Below, in pieces: positions 6,589-15,028 of a stretch of 64,000 nt of DNA. The stretch is from FEN-1297 sp021817845 (GTDB lineage Bacteria > Bacteroidota > Ignavibacteria > Ignavibacteriales > Ignavibacteriaceae), in assembly GCA_021817845.1 (NCBI GenBank), contig JAKAFW010000024.1:1-64000 (forward strand), given 5' to 3'. The notes beneath the pieces are model-generated. The model was not told the DNA's origin. It did not search any database and saw only the letters and a program-made list of their open reading frames with translations. Position 1 is the first letter of the stretch; every line of letters starts with the position of its first letter. Both the position numbers and the translations under genes were made by a program.

Positions 6589-6918
6589 ATGATTGAGTCA
6601 ACAAAGATAAATGATATTGTAAACCGGATTGCAACAAACTTCAACCCGGATAAGATTATTTTATTCGGTTCTTACGCCGTAGGCAATGCTAATGAAGATA
6701 GCGACCTTGATTTTATTTTAATAAAAGAAACAGATTTACCAAAACAAAGAAGAGGATTAGAAGTAAGAAAACTTTTTTACCGTATCGCAATTCCTATGGA
6801 TTTCAAAATATATACTTCTAAGGAATTTAATGATGAATTAAATAATAAATATTCCTTTTTAAATACAGCATTAAAAGATAGCAGGGTTTTGTATGAACGA
6901 GAAAATAGAAGTAGTTAA
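6589..6918 (+). CDS. MNT-domain minimal nucleotidyltransferase (antitoxin)
   Basis: The 109 residues carry the nucleotidyltransferase motif LFGSYAVGNANEDSDLDFIL (GSx10DxD) and a third Asp in PMDFKIYT. In MntA/HepT (type VII) systems this enzyme inactivates the HEPN ribonuclease by adding AMP groups to it. The gene overlaps the HEPN gene by 26 bases, which supports a coupled pair. All catalytic residues are visible. Confidence 0.9.
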   Translation: MIESTKINDIVNRIATNFNPDKIILFGSYAVGNANEDSDLDFILIKETDLPKQRRGLEVRKLFYRIAIPMDFKIYTSKEFNDELNNKYSFLNTALKDSRVLYERENRSS

Positions 6919-7309
6919 AAGCTGGATTGAAAAAGGCGACCATGATTTGGGAACCGCTCAAATTACATTTATACACATTCCCAAATTTCGAGACACAATT
7001 GCTTTTCATTGCCAACAAGCAGTGGAGAAATACATAAAAAGTTACCTGCTTTTCCTTGATATACAATTTGGACGTTCACACGATTTAAATTATTTATTAA
7101 GCTTGCTCATTCAGAAAGCAGAGGTAGAAAATGACCTGTTTGATAAGGCATCCAGACTTGCGGATTTTTCTGTAGAAATACGTTATCCGGATACAACGAT
7201 TGAACTTTCAGATGATGACGTAAAGGATGCTATTAATATTGCGAAAGGATTTAGAGAGTTTGTTCTAAAAAGAATGAATTTATCAATTGATTATGATGAA
7301 GTTAAATAA
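6893..7309 (+). CDS. HEPN-domain protein (toxin of MNT/HEPN pair)
   Basis: This is a 138-residue all-helical protein with HCQQAVEKYIKSYLLF, then GRSHDLNYLL and EIRYPD, the typical markers of HEPN proteins that pair with MNT enzymes. HEPN toxins cut RNA using an Arg/His pair. Here the candidate is the R and H of RSHDL, spaced more tightly than the strict Rx4-6H form, so catalysis is less certain. It is translationally coupled to the MNT gene. The 200 bases after it hold a degenerate copy of the 31-bp repeat (7408-7438). Confidence 0.88.
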   Translation: MNEKIEVVKSWIEKGDHDLGTAQITFIHIPKFRDTIAFHCQQAVEKYIKSYLLFLDIQFGRSHDLNYLLSLLIQKAEVENDLFDKASRLADFSVEIRYPDTTIELSDDDVKDAINIAKGFREFVLKRMNLSIDYDEVK

Positions 7310-7487
7310 ATACTTTTTTGTACGTAGTATTGTTTTTGTAAGAAAGATTTTTACAGCAAAACCGAGGTTTAGGAATAACTCGGAGGTTTCTCGGAAATAA
7401 CAAATAGATCGAGAAGCTGAATTTGAAATGATAGGATTGTGCGGTACTCAGGGCAGACAAAAAAGATAAATTTGATGGAATATAATT

Positions 7488-7517
7488 ATGGATTTTAATA
7501 AATTACTAAATGACTGA
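7488..7517 (+). other. Nine-codon leader ORF overlapping the platform-protein start
   Basis: ATG at 7488 encodes MDFNKLLND and stops with TGA at 7515-7517. The platform gene's ATG (7510) lies inside the last codons, so ribosomes ending the leader could restart on the main gene. It may be fortuitous. Confidence 0.3.
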
Positions 7518-8883
7518 ATTTAAGTTTACAGCAGAAAAATTAAACGGACAGCTAATTAGCGGCACGCTTTCGGCAAATTCCTCCGGAGAGGGGAAAAAGA
7601 AGATTCATCTGCTTGCTGAAAAAAATCAGCTTAAAGTAAAAAGCATTCAAAGAAAATCATCTTTTCTTTATAGAGTAAAAAGAGGAGACGAAAAGCCTAT
7701 TAAAGGCGAGCAAAAAGCTTATACGAAAATGGAAGTGGAAGAGGCTTTCTCTCGACTCGGTTATAAGGTTCTTTCCGTAAATAAAAAACTGTTTGAGTTT
7801 AATTTTGCTCCTCCGACAACTGAGATTGTTACCTTTGTTAAAATTAGCGCAGAGCTTTTAGATCAAAAACTTCCTTACAGTGAAATTTTGAATCTTCTAA
7901 TAAATGACACTCAAAATAAAACTCTGCGGGAAACGCTAAAAGAAATAAATAACGATTTGAAGAAAGGTGCAGATAGCGAAGCTACTTTTCTTAAATATCA
8001 GTCTGTCTTTGGAAAGTTTACGGCTTACATGCTCGGGCTGGCGTCTAAAAGCGGCAATATGACGGAGATTTATAAAGCAACTGCAAAATTTTTAGAACGC
8101 CGGCAGGAATTCAAAAAGAATTTGAGAAGCGCTTTAATTACTCCGGCAATCACAATGTTTGTCCTTCTTATTGCGGTGCTTTTTTACGTCGATTATATCT
8201 TTCCGCAAACCGCAAAGTTATTTGTACAATTTAAAATTCCACTTCCTCCGATGACTGCTTTTACACTTAAAATAAGCGATTTCCTTTCTGCTAACGGACT
8301 TTTTGTAACGCTGGCTTTTATTATTCCGTTAATTGCCTTTTGGAGATTTTCAAAAACGAAGCGAGGCAAATTTATTGTTGACAGGATGATGCTAAAGATA
8401 CCCATGCTTGGTACTCTAGTTCATAAAACCATAATTGAAGTTTATTGCAGAGTGTTCTACACTCTTTACAGCGGGTCAGCGGAAAGCATCGAGCCGGTAA
8501 GAATAGCTTCGGAAGCAACAGGAAATGCATATTTTGAAGATAGAATAAAAAACGTTGCCATTCCGTTAATGATTAAAAAAGGAAAAGGACTTACGGAAGC
8601 TTTTGAAGCAAGCGGAGTGTTTACTGAAACTGCACTTTCAAGATTTCACTCGGGCGAGGAAACAGGTACAATTAAAACTACCGCTCTTCAACTTGCTAAT
8701 TATTATGAAAGCGAGACTGTTTATAAACTTAAAAATCTTATTGAGTTAATCCAGGTTTTTATTGCGATGATAATTATGGTTGTAATGATACTTCTTACAT
8801 TAGTATCAGCAGAAACCGCAACGATACATCCAAGCGCACCGGGTGTATCGAGTAATTCTGTTATTGAAAGAAATATAGTGTAA
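7510..8883 (+). CDS. Type IV pilus/type II secretion inner-membrane platform protein (PilC/GspF-like)
   Basis: The 457-residue protein has two short N-terminal regions followed by the duplicated T2SSF helical domain. Markers are TEIVTFVKISAELLDQKLP, KSGNMTEIYKATAKFLERR and, in the second half, FEASGVFT...FHSGEETGTI. Three transmembrane helices are evident (about 208-230, 255-280 and 420-440). It anchors the assembly ATPase and moves pilin subunits. It is the first gene of the pilus-type cluster, separated from the ATPase by a repeat-filled 215-base gap. Residues 1-80 contain two ARG-type beta segments common in non-model PilC proteins. Confidence 0.9.
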   Translation: MTEFKFTAEKLNGQLISGTLSANSSGEGKKKIHLLAEKNQLKVKSIQRKSSFLYRVKRGDEKPIKGEQKAYTKMEVEEAFSRLGYKVLSVNKKLFEFNFAPPTTEIVTFVKISAELLDQKLPYSEILNLLINDTQNKTLRETLKEINNDLKKGADSEATFLKYQSVFGKFTAYMLGLASKSGNMTEIYKATAKFLERRQEFKKNLRSALITPAITMFVLLIAVLFYVDYIFPQTAKLFVQFKIPLPPMTAFTLKISDFLSANGLFVTLAFIIPLIAFWRFSKTKRGKFIVDRMMLKIPMLGTLVHKTIIEVYCRVFYTLYSGSAESIEPVRIASEATGNAYFEDRIKNVAIPLMIKKGKGLTEAFEASGVFTETALSRFHSGEETGTIKTTALQLANYYESETVYKLKNLIELIQVFIAMIIMVVMILLTLVSAETATIHPSAPGVSSNSVIERNIV

Positions 8884-9052
8884 TGGGAAATGGAATATGG
8901 GGTATGGGGTATGGAATATGGAATATGGAGTATGTGAGATGGATTATGGATGGAGTGATGGAATAGTGGAATGTTGGAGTGGTGGAATGATGGAATAATG
9001 AAAATTCCTCTCAATTCCATTCCTCCATTCCTCCACCATTCCATTGTAATGT
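8884..9052. repeat. Low-complexity inverted GGAAT-type repeat
   Basis: The left part (8884-9000) is a purine-rich run of TGGAATATGG/GGAGTGATGG variants. The right part (9005-9050) is its pyrimidine-rich inverse (CCATTCCTCCATTCCTCC). The transcript could form a long imperfect hairpin. It fills the gap between the platform and ATPase genes. Confidence 0.85.
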
Positions 9053-9098
9053 GAGTTAATAAAATTAATAACAAAAATATTATTACCAATAATGAAGT

Positions 9099-10889
9099 AT
9101 GATTGATAGCACCCTTGAAATGACGGATAAAATCGGTTACCTCCTTTTTAAGAAGGGAATAATCGATTCTTCAATGCTTGAAAAAGCTTTGAACGCAAAA
9201 GCTAATGATAAAAGCAAAATTAAAAGAAATCTTGCACAAATTTTAGTTCAGGATTTTAGTTACGACCATGATACAATTTTTAGAGAAGTTGCAATTCTAT
9301 ATGCATTCAGGGAGCTTAACGTTTCCCCCGACGAAATTCCCCAGCAAAAACTTGACTCCATTAAGCAAATGATCAACGGCGCCGGCGAACAGCTTAAAAC
9401 ACAAATGCTTGAGCATAAAATTATTCCTTTTATGTTTGACGACAGAATAAAAGATAAACTTATTCTGGCTGCAATTGACCCGACGGAACGAAACATTCCA
9501 AGAATTGCATTCGGACTTAATGCGAAGAAATATGAAGTCATCTATATAAGGAAAAAAGATTATGAAAGAATAATACACACAATTCTTCCTCCGGAAAATG
9601 TTTTCTTAAAAATGATGGAAGAAGCTAACTCAGAAATTCAAATTGAAAAAGATGATACTTCGTTAGACGAAGAAGCGCTTGATGCCGAAATAAATAAAAG
9701 CGCATTAATAAATCTTGTCGAAGGCGCCTTAGTTGAAGGGGTAAGGAGAGGGGCAAGCGATATTCACTTCGTTCCCAAATCAGGAAACAAGACGGACATT
9801 TTAATTCGCATTGACGGAAACCTTCAGTTATGGCATGTTCAGGAAAATACTTTACCTGAAGCTGTAATTGCGGTTGTGAAAGACCGTTCTAAAGGAATGG
9901 ACAGGTTCGAAAGAGAAAGAGCCCAGGATGGATTTATTCAAAGAGAAATAGACGGGCATGTAATTCGATTTAGAGTATCTGTTCTTCCGACTGTCGGTAC
10001 CGAACTGAAAAATAAATTTGAAAGTGTCGTTATAAGAATTCTCGATGACCGGAAAGTTATCAGAGATTTAGATAAGCTTGGTTTAATGGGCTATTCAAAG
10101 ACAGCATTTACAAAGGCAATAAACCAGCCGCAGGGAATGGTTATTTTAACCGGACCGACAGGAAGCGGTAAAAGCACAACTCTTGTTGCGGCGCTTTACC
10201 AGGTAATTGATCCGACGGTAAATGTTTTAACCGTTGAAGACCCGGTAGAATATGTTATTGAAGGCGCGCGTCAATTAAAGATCGGCTACAGAATGAATTT
10301 TGAACAAGCCATCCGGTCAATTTTAAGACATGATCCTGATATTGTTTTGGTCGGTGAAATGAGAGACAAAGAAACCGCTGATATTGCCATCAAACTTGCA
10401 AACACCGGACATTTGACCTTTTCAACACTTCACACCAACGATGCCCCAAGCGCTGTTGCAAGATTGTATAAGATGGGCATCGAGCCGTTTCTAATAGCTT
10501 ATGCTATTAACTTAATTGTTGCGCAAAGATTGGTCAGACGACTTTGCCCGGACTGCAAAAAGAAAGTTACTAATTTTGATGAAGCCGTAATGGATGCCGC
10601 AGGTTTAAATATTGCCGAGTGGAGAGAGTATAAAATTTATGAACCAAAAGGCTGCGACAGATGCAACGGTTCCGGATATAAAGGAAGAATTGCAATACAC
10701 GAAGCGCTATATTTTACAAAAGAAATTAGGCAAACAATCGTAAAATCCGGAGATGATGTCGATGAAGAAAAAATCCGGATTCAGGCAAAAAAGGACGGTT
10801 CGCAAAACCTGAGAGAAGCAGGACTTGAAAAAGTGAAGCTCGGATTGACTTCTATTGAAGAAGTTTTGGCTTCAACTTCGGAGGAATGA
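9099..10889 (+). CDS. PilB/GspE-type assembly ATPase
   Basis: The 596 residues have an N-terminal MshEN-like region (about 10-170), a linker, and the secretion ATPase domain. The Walker A motif GPTGSGKSTTL is near residue 351, the Walker B/Asp box is RHDPDIVLVGEMRD, the His box is STLHTNDAPSAVARL, and a tetracysteine zinc motif CPDC...CDRC lies near 482-521. It powers subunit assembly. The MshEN motif begins KIGYLLFKKGIID, close to the c-di-GMP-binding form but with Lys in place of Arg, so nucleotide binding is uncertain. The length is typical. Confidence 0.95.
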   Translation: MIDSTLEMTDKIGYLLFKKGIIDSSMLEKALNAKANDKSKIKRNLAQILVQDFSYDHDTIFREVAILYAFRELNVSPDEIPQQKLDSIKQMINGAGEQLKTQMLEHKIIPFMFDDRIKDKLILAAIDPTERNIPRIAFGLNAKKYEVIYIRKKDYERIIHTILPPENVFLKMMEEANSEIQIEKDDTSLDEEALDAEINKSALINLVEGALVEGVRRGASDIHFVPKSGNKTDILIRIDGNLQLWHVQENTLPEAVIAVVKDRSKGMDRFERERAQDGFIQREIDGHVIRFRVSVLPTVGTELKNKFESVVIRILDDRKVIRDLDKLGLMGYSKTAFTKAINQPQGMVILTGPTGSGKSTTLVAALYQVIDPTVNVLTVEDPVEYVIEGARQLKIGYRMNFEQAIRSILRHDPDIVLVGEMRDKETADIAIKLANTGHLTFSTLHTNDAPSAVARLYKMGIEPFLIAYAINLIVAQRLVRRLCPDCKKKVTNFDEAVMDAAGLNIAEWREYKIYEPKGCDRCNGSGYKGRIAIHEALYFTKEIRQTIVKSGDDVDEEKIRIQAKKDGSQNLREAGLEKVKLGLTSIEEVLASTSEE

Positions 10890-10892
10890 CAA

Positions 10893-11135
10893 ACTGATCG
10901 AGAAGCCGGATTCAAAATGACAGGCTGATTGAGAAGCCGGATTCGAAGAGGTTGTCATTTCGACCGGAGGGAGAAATCCAAAGTATAGCGCTGAATCCCG
11001 GAATGGCTAATCGTGGGATTTCTCCCCGCAAACGGGGCAGGCTCCGGCTGAAGCCGGATTCGAAATGACAAGCTGATCGAGAAGCCGGATTCGAAATGAC
11101 AGGTTGATCGAGAAGCCGGATTTGAAATGACAGGC
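10893..11135. repeat. 31-bp GAGAAGCCGGATT repeat array with inverted spacer
   Basis: Five copies of GATCGAGAAGCCGGATTCGA + AATGACAGGCT occur, with an exact 31-base period for the last copies (GATC at 11075 and 11106). Between copies two and three lies an inverted unit that reads TCATTTCGACCGGAGGGAG and GGGATTTCTCCCCGCAAACG. This family recurs at 7408-7438 and, in diverged form, at 29636-29900. Together with the next repeat it occupies the 463-base gap between the two ATPase genes. No gene is seen there. Confidence 0.85.
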
Positions 11136-11138
11136 TGG

Positions 11139-11242
11139 TTGGAGTGATTAAATATTGGAGCAATGGAATGATGGAATATTGGAATATTGGAATAATGGAA
11201 TAGATTAATTTCTTCCAACTTCCATTACTCCTTTACTCCAAG
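11139..11242. repeat. Second GGAAT-type inverted repeat
   Basis: The left arm (11139-11200) repeats TGGAATGATGGAATATTGG variants, and the right arm (11213-11242) reads CTTCCATTACTCCTTTACTC. This is the same architecture as the repeat at 8884-9052. Confidence 0.8.
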
Positions 11243-11352
11243 AGGAAATCCTGCCCGGCAGGCTGAGAGTGGCAACATTATTATAGATATAACTATTGTC
11301 TTTATTGTTTATTCATTATAATTTGGATTGTATAACAAATGGAAAATTTTAA

Positions 11353-12582
11353 GTGCCTGTAGCAGATGCTAAAACAATTTTGAATAATTTTGCAAGCACC
11401 ATACCAGCTACCTATTTGGGGCAGGACAGGGTCAACTATCTGCTTGAAAATATCGAAAAGATGAATTCCGATGAAAGGACAGCGCTGCGTAATCTCTTCA
11501 ATAAATTTCTTACAAGCACAATTGAGAGAGATGCTTCGGATATTGAACTTGGCGGGCACGGAAACGGCGGCTACATCTGGCTTAGAATATTCGGGAAGAA
11601 GGAAAGGGTTAAAGATTTTCCGCAATTTACTGAAGATGAGTCGGCGATTATTATTATTAATTTGTTGAATATCAATCAAAGAAAATATTTATTGCTCACA
11701 AAAAATTTAGACTTCAGCTACACCTATCACTACGAGAGAAAAAACAGTTATGTTAGGTTCCGGGCGGATGCCTATTTTGATCTGGATACTCTTGCATTAA
11801 ATATGCGTGTAATAAATCTATCGGTCAGATCGATTGATTCTTATGGATTTCATCCGAATGTATTAAAAACTTTGAGTCACACTTATATAAAATTCGGATT
11901 AACTTTAATAACAGGGATTACAGGGTCGGGCAAATCAAGCACACTTGACGCAATAATAGACGCTCATAATAAAATCGATCCGGCGCATATTGTAATTATT
12001 GCCGCCCCGATTGAATTTGTGCATAAATCTAATGCTTCAATTATACGGCACCGCGAAATTGGGCGTGATGTTTTATCCTTTAAAGATGGGGTAATACAAG
12101 CGCTAAGGCAGGATCCGGATATAATTGTAATCGGAGAAATGAGAGATCCGGATACTATAATTGCTGCGATGGAAGTGACAGATACCGGCCATAAAGTATT
12201 TTCCACTCTGCATACTTCAAGCGCAGTTGAATCGATTGACAGAATAGTAGCAGAAGTTCATCCCAATGAACAGGAGCGAATAAGAAACAGATTAGCCGAT
12301 GTACTGGTAGCTATCATCTCGCAAAAATTAGTGCCAAGTTTAGACGGAAAAAGAGCGCTGGCTAAAGAAGTATTACTAGTTACGCCAAGTGTTAAAGCGG
12401 CGATAAAGAATAATAATACAAGCGAAATATACATGATGATCAATCAAGGCGCATCTTCCGGAATGATTACCATGGAGCAGGATTTAAAAAGATTGTATCT
12501 AAGCAAAAAAATCTCTATGGAAAACGCCATTGCTTATGCAAATAATAAAACAGTAATACAGCAAATTTTATCGGCATTTTAA
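11353..12582 (+). CDS. PilT-like secretion/retraction ATPase
   Basis: The 409-residue ATPase has Walker A GITGSGKSSTL near residue 188, an Asp/Walker B box QDPDIIVIGEMRDPDT, and a His box FSTLHTSSAVESIDRI followed by EQERIRNRLADVL. This order matches PilT/PilU-type retraction motors more than PilB, and there is no tetracysteine motif. The N-terminal PAS-like region is divergent. The start is GTG 11353. Its stop overlaps the next gene start (TAATG), so it is cotranscribed with the rest of the machine. The role as retraction motor is inferred. Confidence 0.88.
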   Translation: MPVADAKTILNNFASTIPATYLGQDRVNYLLENIEKMNSDERTALRNLFNKFLTSTIERDASDIELGGHGNGGYIWLRIFGKKERVKDFPQFTEDESAIIIINLLNINQRKYLLLTKNLDFSYTYHYERKNSYVRFRADAYFDLDTLALNMRVINLSVRSIDSYGFHPNVLKTLSHTYIKFGLTLITGITGSGKSSTLDAIIDAHNKIDPAHIVIIAAPIEFVHKSNASIIRHREIGRDVLSFKDGVIQALRQDPDIIVIGEMRDPDTIIAAMEVTDTGHKVFSTLHTSSAVESIDRIVAEVHPNEQERIRNRLADVLVAIISQKLVPSLDGKRALAKEVLLVTPSVKAAIKNNNTSEIYMMINQGASSGMITMEQDLKRLYLSKKISMENAIAYANNKTVIQQILSAF

Positions 12583-14126
12583 TGAATCCAATAATATTTA
12601 CATATTGCGAAGGCAACGATACCAAACTTGCAGTCTTCATAAAAGAAAAAGACAAAGTAAAGTTTCTTAAAGCCGGAAGTTTTGATGTTATTCAAACGGC
12701 GCTGGGTATGGAAGAGTCTATCACAGATCTTAAGATCGACGGCGATGAAATGTCCTTTGAGGGATCCCTGGGTAAAAGTTCTTCAGAAGAAAGTAAAGTT
12801 ACTATTTCCAGCATAGGTCTAATAAATGAAGCGCTGAAAGGATTCAATTTAAAGAAAAGCTTATTCGTTCCGACTTTGACAGAGCCTTCCATTTTTTATC
12901 ATGTTTTTGAAGGATCAAAAGTCAGCAATGCTTCCAAGATTACGCAAGAGATTATAAATGATATTCATGAATCGAAAAACGTTTCGATTGATAAAGAAAG
13001 TTTAGATTACGTTGAGCTTTCAGATAAATCGCTTCTTTCGGTTTTTCTTACCGGCGAAGTTAACTGTATAAAGCTAATAAGTTCGCTTGCTAATTATAAT
13101 CACCGTAGATATTACAAAATTCCTTCCGTAAAAAGCGCGGAAATTTCGCTTGCTTATTATGTGGCGAAGAGGAAAAAATTTTTCCCGGATGATAATTCAC
13201 TGATAGTATATATCGGAAGAGAATATAGCAAATTAATCTTTCTGCACGGGCGAAAGCTAAAACATATTGGTACTGCGCTCGACATAGGCACAATAAATCT
13301 ACATACGTATGATGTATACTTCTCAAAAATTCTTCTTGAAATGGAAAACGGCGGAATAAGTTCGCTTGACAATATTGTAGTTTGCGGCGAAGACGATTCT
13401 GAAAATTTAATTCTATCATTTTATGGTACATTCCCGGAAGCAAATGTTTCTAAGTTGGATTTTTCCGATATAGATATTTCTTCACTTGATTCGATATCCA
13501 AAGAGAAAATATCCTCCTTCAGTGTTCCTATAGCGGCAGCTATTGATTACTTTGATGATTTAGAGAAGGTGCACAAAGGCATAAATCTTTTACCGAGGTA
13601 TGTAAAAGAAGAGCAGAAAGTTTTTCAATTCGGCTGGCATGGTTTTGCAATGTTTCCGCTTCTATTTCTGGCTGCTTTTCTCATAACAGTAAAAGTATTG
13701 GAAAACAGAAAAGATTTAAACCAACTAAACAGCCAGCTTGAACAACAAACAATTTTGCTCCGTCAAAATCAGGAAATACTAAATAAGATTTCCGGCCTTA
13801 ACGGAAAAATAAACGGTTTCTCACAAACACAGGCAATACTTGACTCCGCCTCAGTCGGCACCGGCGCATGGTCTTATGTATTAAAGAAAATTTCTTCATT
13901 TTTCGAGGCAAGGAAAAATATTTGGCTGACAAAATTATCCAAACCGGACGGCGAGACGGTAGCTCTTGAAGGTTATTCTTTGTCTAAAAATGTTTTGACG
14001 GAATTTGCCTTTTCCATAAAATCAGCACAGTTAAAGAGCATTAGCTACGAGGCGCTTCGCGATAAGAATATTTATAAATTTAATATTACTTTCAATTTAC
14101 CAGGCTTTTACAAAGGCGCCCGATGA
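12582..14126 (+). CDS. PilM-PilN-like fusion (inner-membrane alignment protein)
   Basis: The 514-residue protein has a long cytoplasmic N-terminal domain of alternating beta strands and helices, in the position expected of the actin-like PilM/GspL domain. One transmembrane helix follows at about residues 353-372 (FAMFPLLFLAAFLITVKVL), then a coiled coil (QLNSQLEQQTILLRQNQEIL) and a small ferredoxin-like periplasmic domain containing IWLTKLS. The last three elements are the PilN pattern. PilM and PilN are usually separate genes, so this looks like a GspL-style single chain. Sequence similarity to either family is weak by eye; the call rests on topology and operon position. Confidence 0.7.
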   Translation: MNPIIFTYCEGNDTKLAVFIKEKDKVKFLKAGSFDVIQTALGMEESITDLKIDGDEMSFEGSLGKSSSEESKVTISSIGLINEALKGFNLKKSLFVPTLTEPSIFYHVFEGSKVSNASKITQEIINDIHESKNVSIDKESLDYVELSDKSLLSVFLTGEVNCIKLISSLANYNHRRYYKIPSVKSAEISLAYYVAKRKKFFPDDNSLIVYIGREYSKLIFLHGRKLKHIGTALDIGTINLHTYDVYFSKILLEMENGGISSLDNIVVCGEDDSENLILSFYGTFPEANVSKLDFSDIDISSLDSISKEKISSFSVPIAAAIDYFDDLEKVHKGINLLPRYVKEEQKVFQFGWHGFAMFPLLFLAAFLITVKVLENRKDLNQLNSQLEQQTILLRQNQEILNKISGLNGKINGFSQTQAILDSASVGTGAWSYVLKKISSFFEARKNIWLTKLSKPDGETVALEGYSLSKNVLTEFAFSIKSAQLKSISYEALRDKNIYKFNITFNLPGFYKGAR

Positions 14127-15028
14127 ATAGGAAAATAAAAAATACTTTGGCGCTTGTCGGTCTTTTTGCTTTCATTCTTGTTACCGGCGGGGGATATATT
14201 TTTCTCTATCAAATGAGTAAGATTAAAAATGATAAAGCACAAATTGAAAAGCTTAAAGCAAATCACTATAATACAGCCGGGTTGAACATGCAGTATACGG
14301 AGCTTTCAAAAAAGGCAGCTGTTTTAGATTCGGTTCTCGCTTCAAGAAAATTTAATATTCCGGAAAAGCTTTCCTCAATTAGCTTTTTCAAATTTGTAAA
14401 TGACGTAGGCAGCGGATTTTCAGAAAATACACAAACCAACGTTGAATTTGAGGAACAAAAACCGGATAAGAATTTCTTCTATTATGAATATAAAATAACC
14501 GGCGGCGGAGATTACAATGATTTGTACAAACTTGTCTATGCGATTGAACAAAGTAAAGAATTAAAAAAAATCAGATCGATTACCCTGACCAATTATATTT
14601 CTTCGGATAAAGAAGGAATGCCGAATTTTCTGGTAAACTTTGTAATAATTGCAGATGTATACTATTCGGATAACAGCAGATTTTCGACTAAAAATTATGT
14701 TGAAAATGATTTGAGCACCAGTCCGGTTTACGATGTTTTTTATCCTCTTATCAGAAACGAAATTCCTCCGAATGTTAATAATCTTTTAGATGTTCACGGC
14801 GCAAGGCTGCTGGCGTTAGTACCCGAAGGGGCATTTATAGCCGATAGCAAAGGGAATACATTTTTACTCTGGGAAGGTCAGCAGGTTTATCTCGGTTATC
14901 TTACAAAAATAGACTATGATCATAACATTGTAAGCTTTATTTTAAATAAGGGTGGAATAATTGAAAAAGTTGATTTGACTTTGGAAAAAGAAAGCACAAG
15001 TAAAACAAGTAAAGAGAATTTCAAATGA
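14123..15028 (+). CDS. PilO-PilP-like fusion
   Basis: The 301 residues begin with a transmembrane helix (about 9-30), then a short coiled coil and a PilO-like alpha/beta domain to ~185. After a linker, residues ~235-290 contain ARLLALVPEGAFIADSKG and a LWEGQQVYLGYL segment. The latter is a small beta domain like the PilP/GspC HR region that touches the secretin. The ATGA overlap with the previous gene and a further overlap with the secretin gene show tight coupling. PilO and PilP are usually separate. The call comes from order and topology. Confidence 0.65.
   Translation: MNRKIKNTLALVGLFAFILVTGGGYIFLYQMSKIKNDKAQIEKLKANHYNTAGLNMQYTELSKKAAVLDSVLASRKFNIPEKLSSISFFKFVNDVGSGFSENTQTNVEFEEQKPDKNFFYYEYKITGGGDYNDLYKLVYAIEQSKELKKIRSITLTNYISSDKEGMPNFLVNFVIIADVYYSDNSRFSTKNYVENDLSTSPVYDVFYPLIRNEIPPNVNNLLDVHGARLLALVPEGAFIADSKGNTFLLWEGQQVYLGYLTKIDYDHNIVSFILNKGGIIEKVDLTLEKESTSKTSKENFK

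Noticed and set aside
10893..11242. CRISPR array
   Set aside because: The 31-bp repeat has diverged copies in both orientations, no uniform unique spacers and no cas genes; it is an intergenic repeat family.
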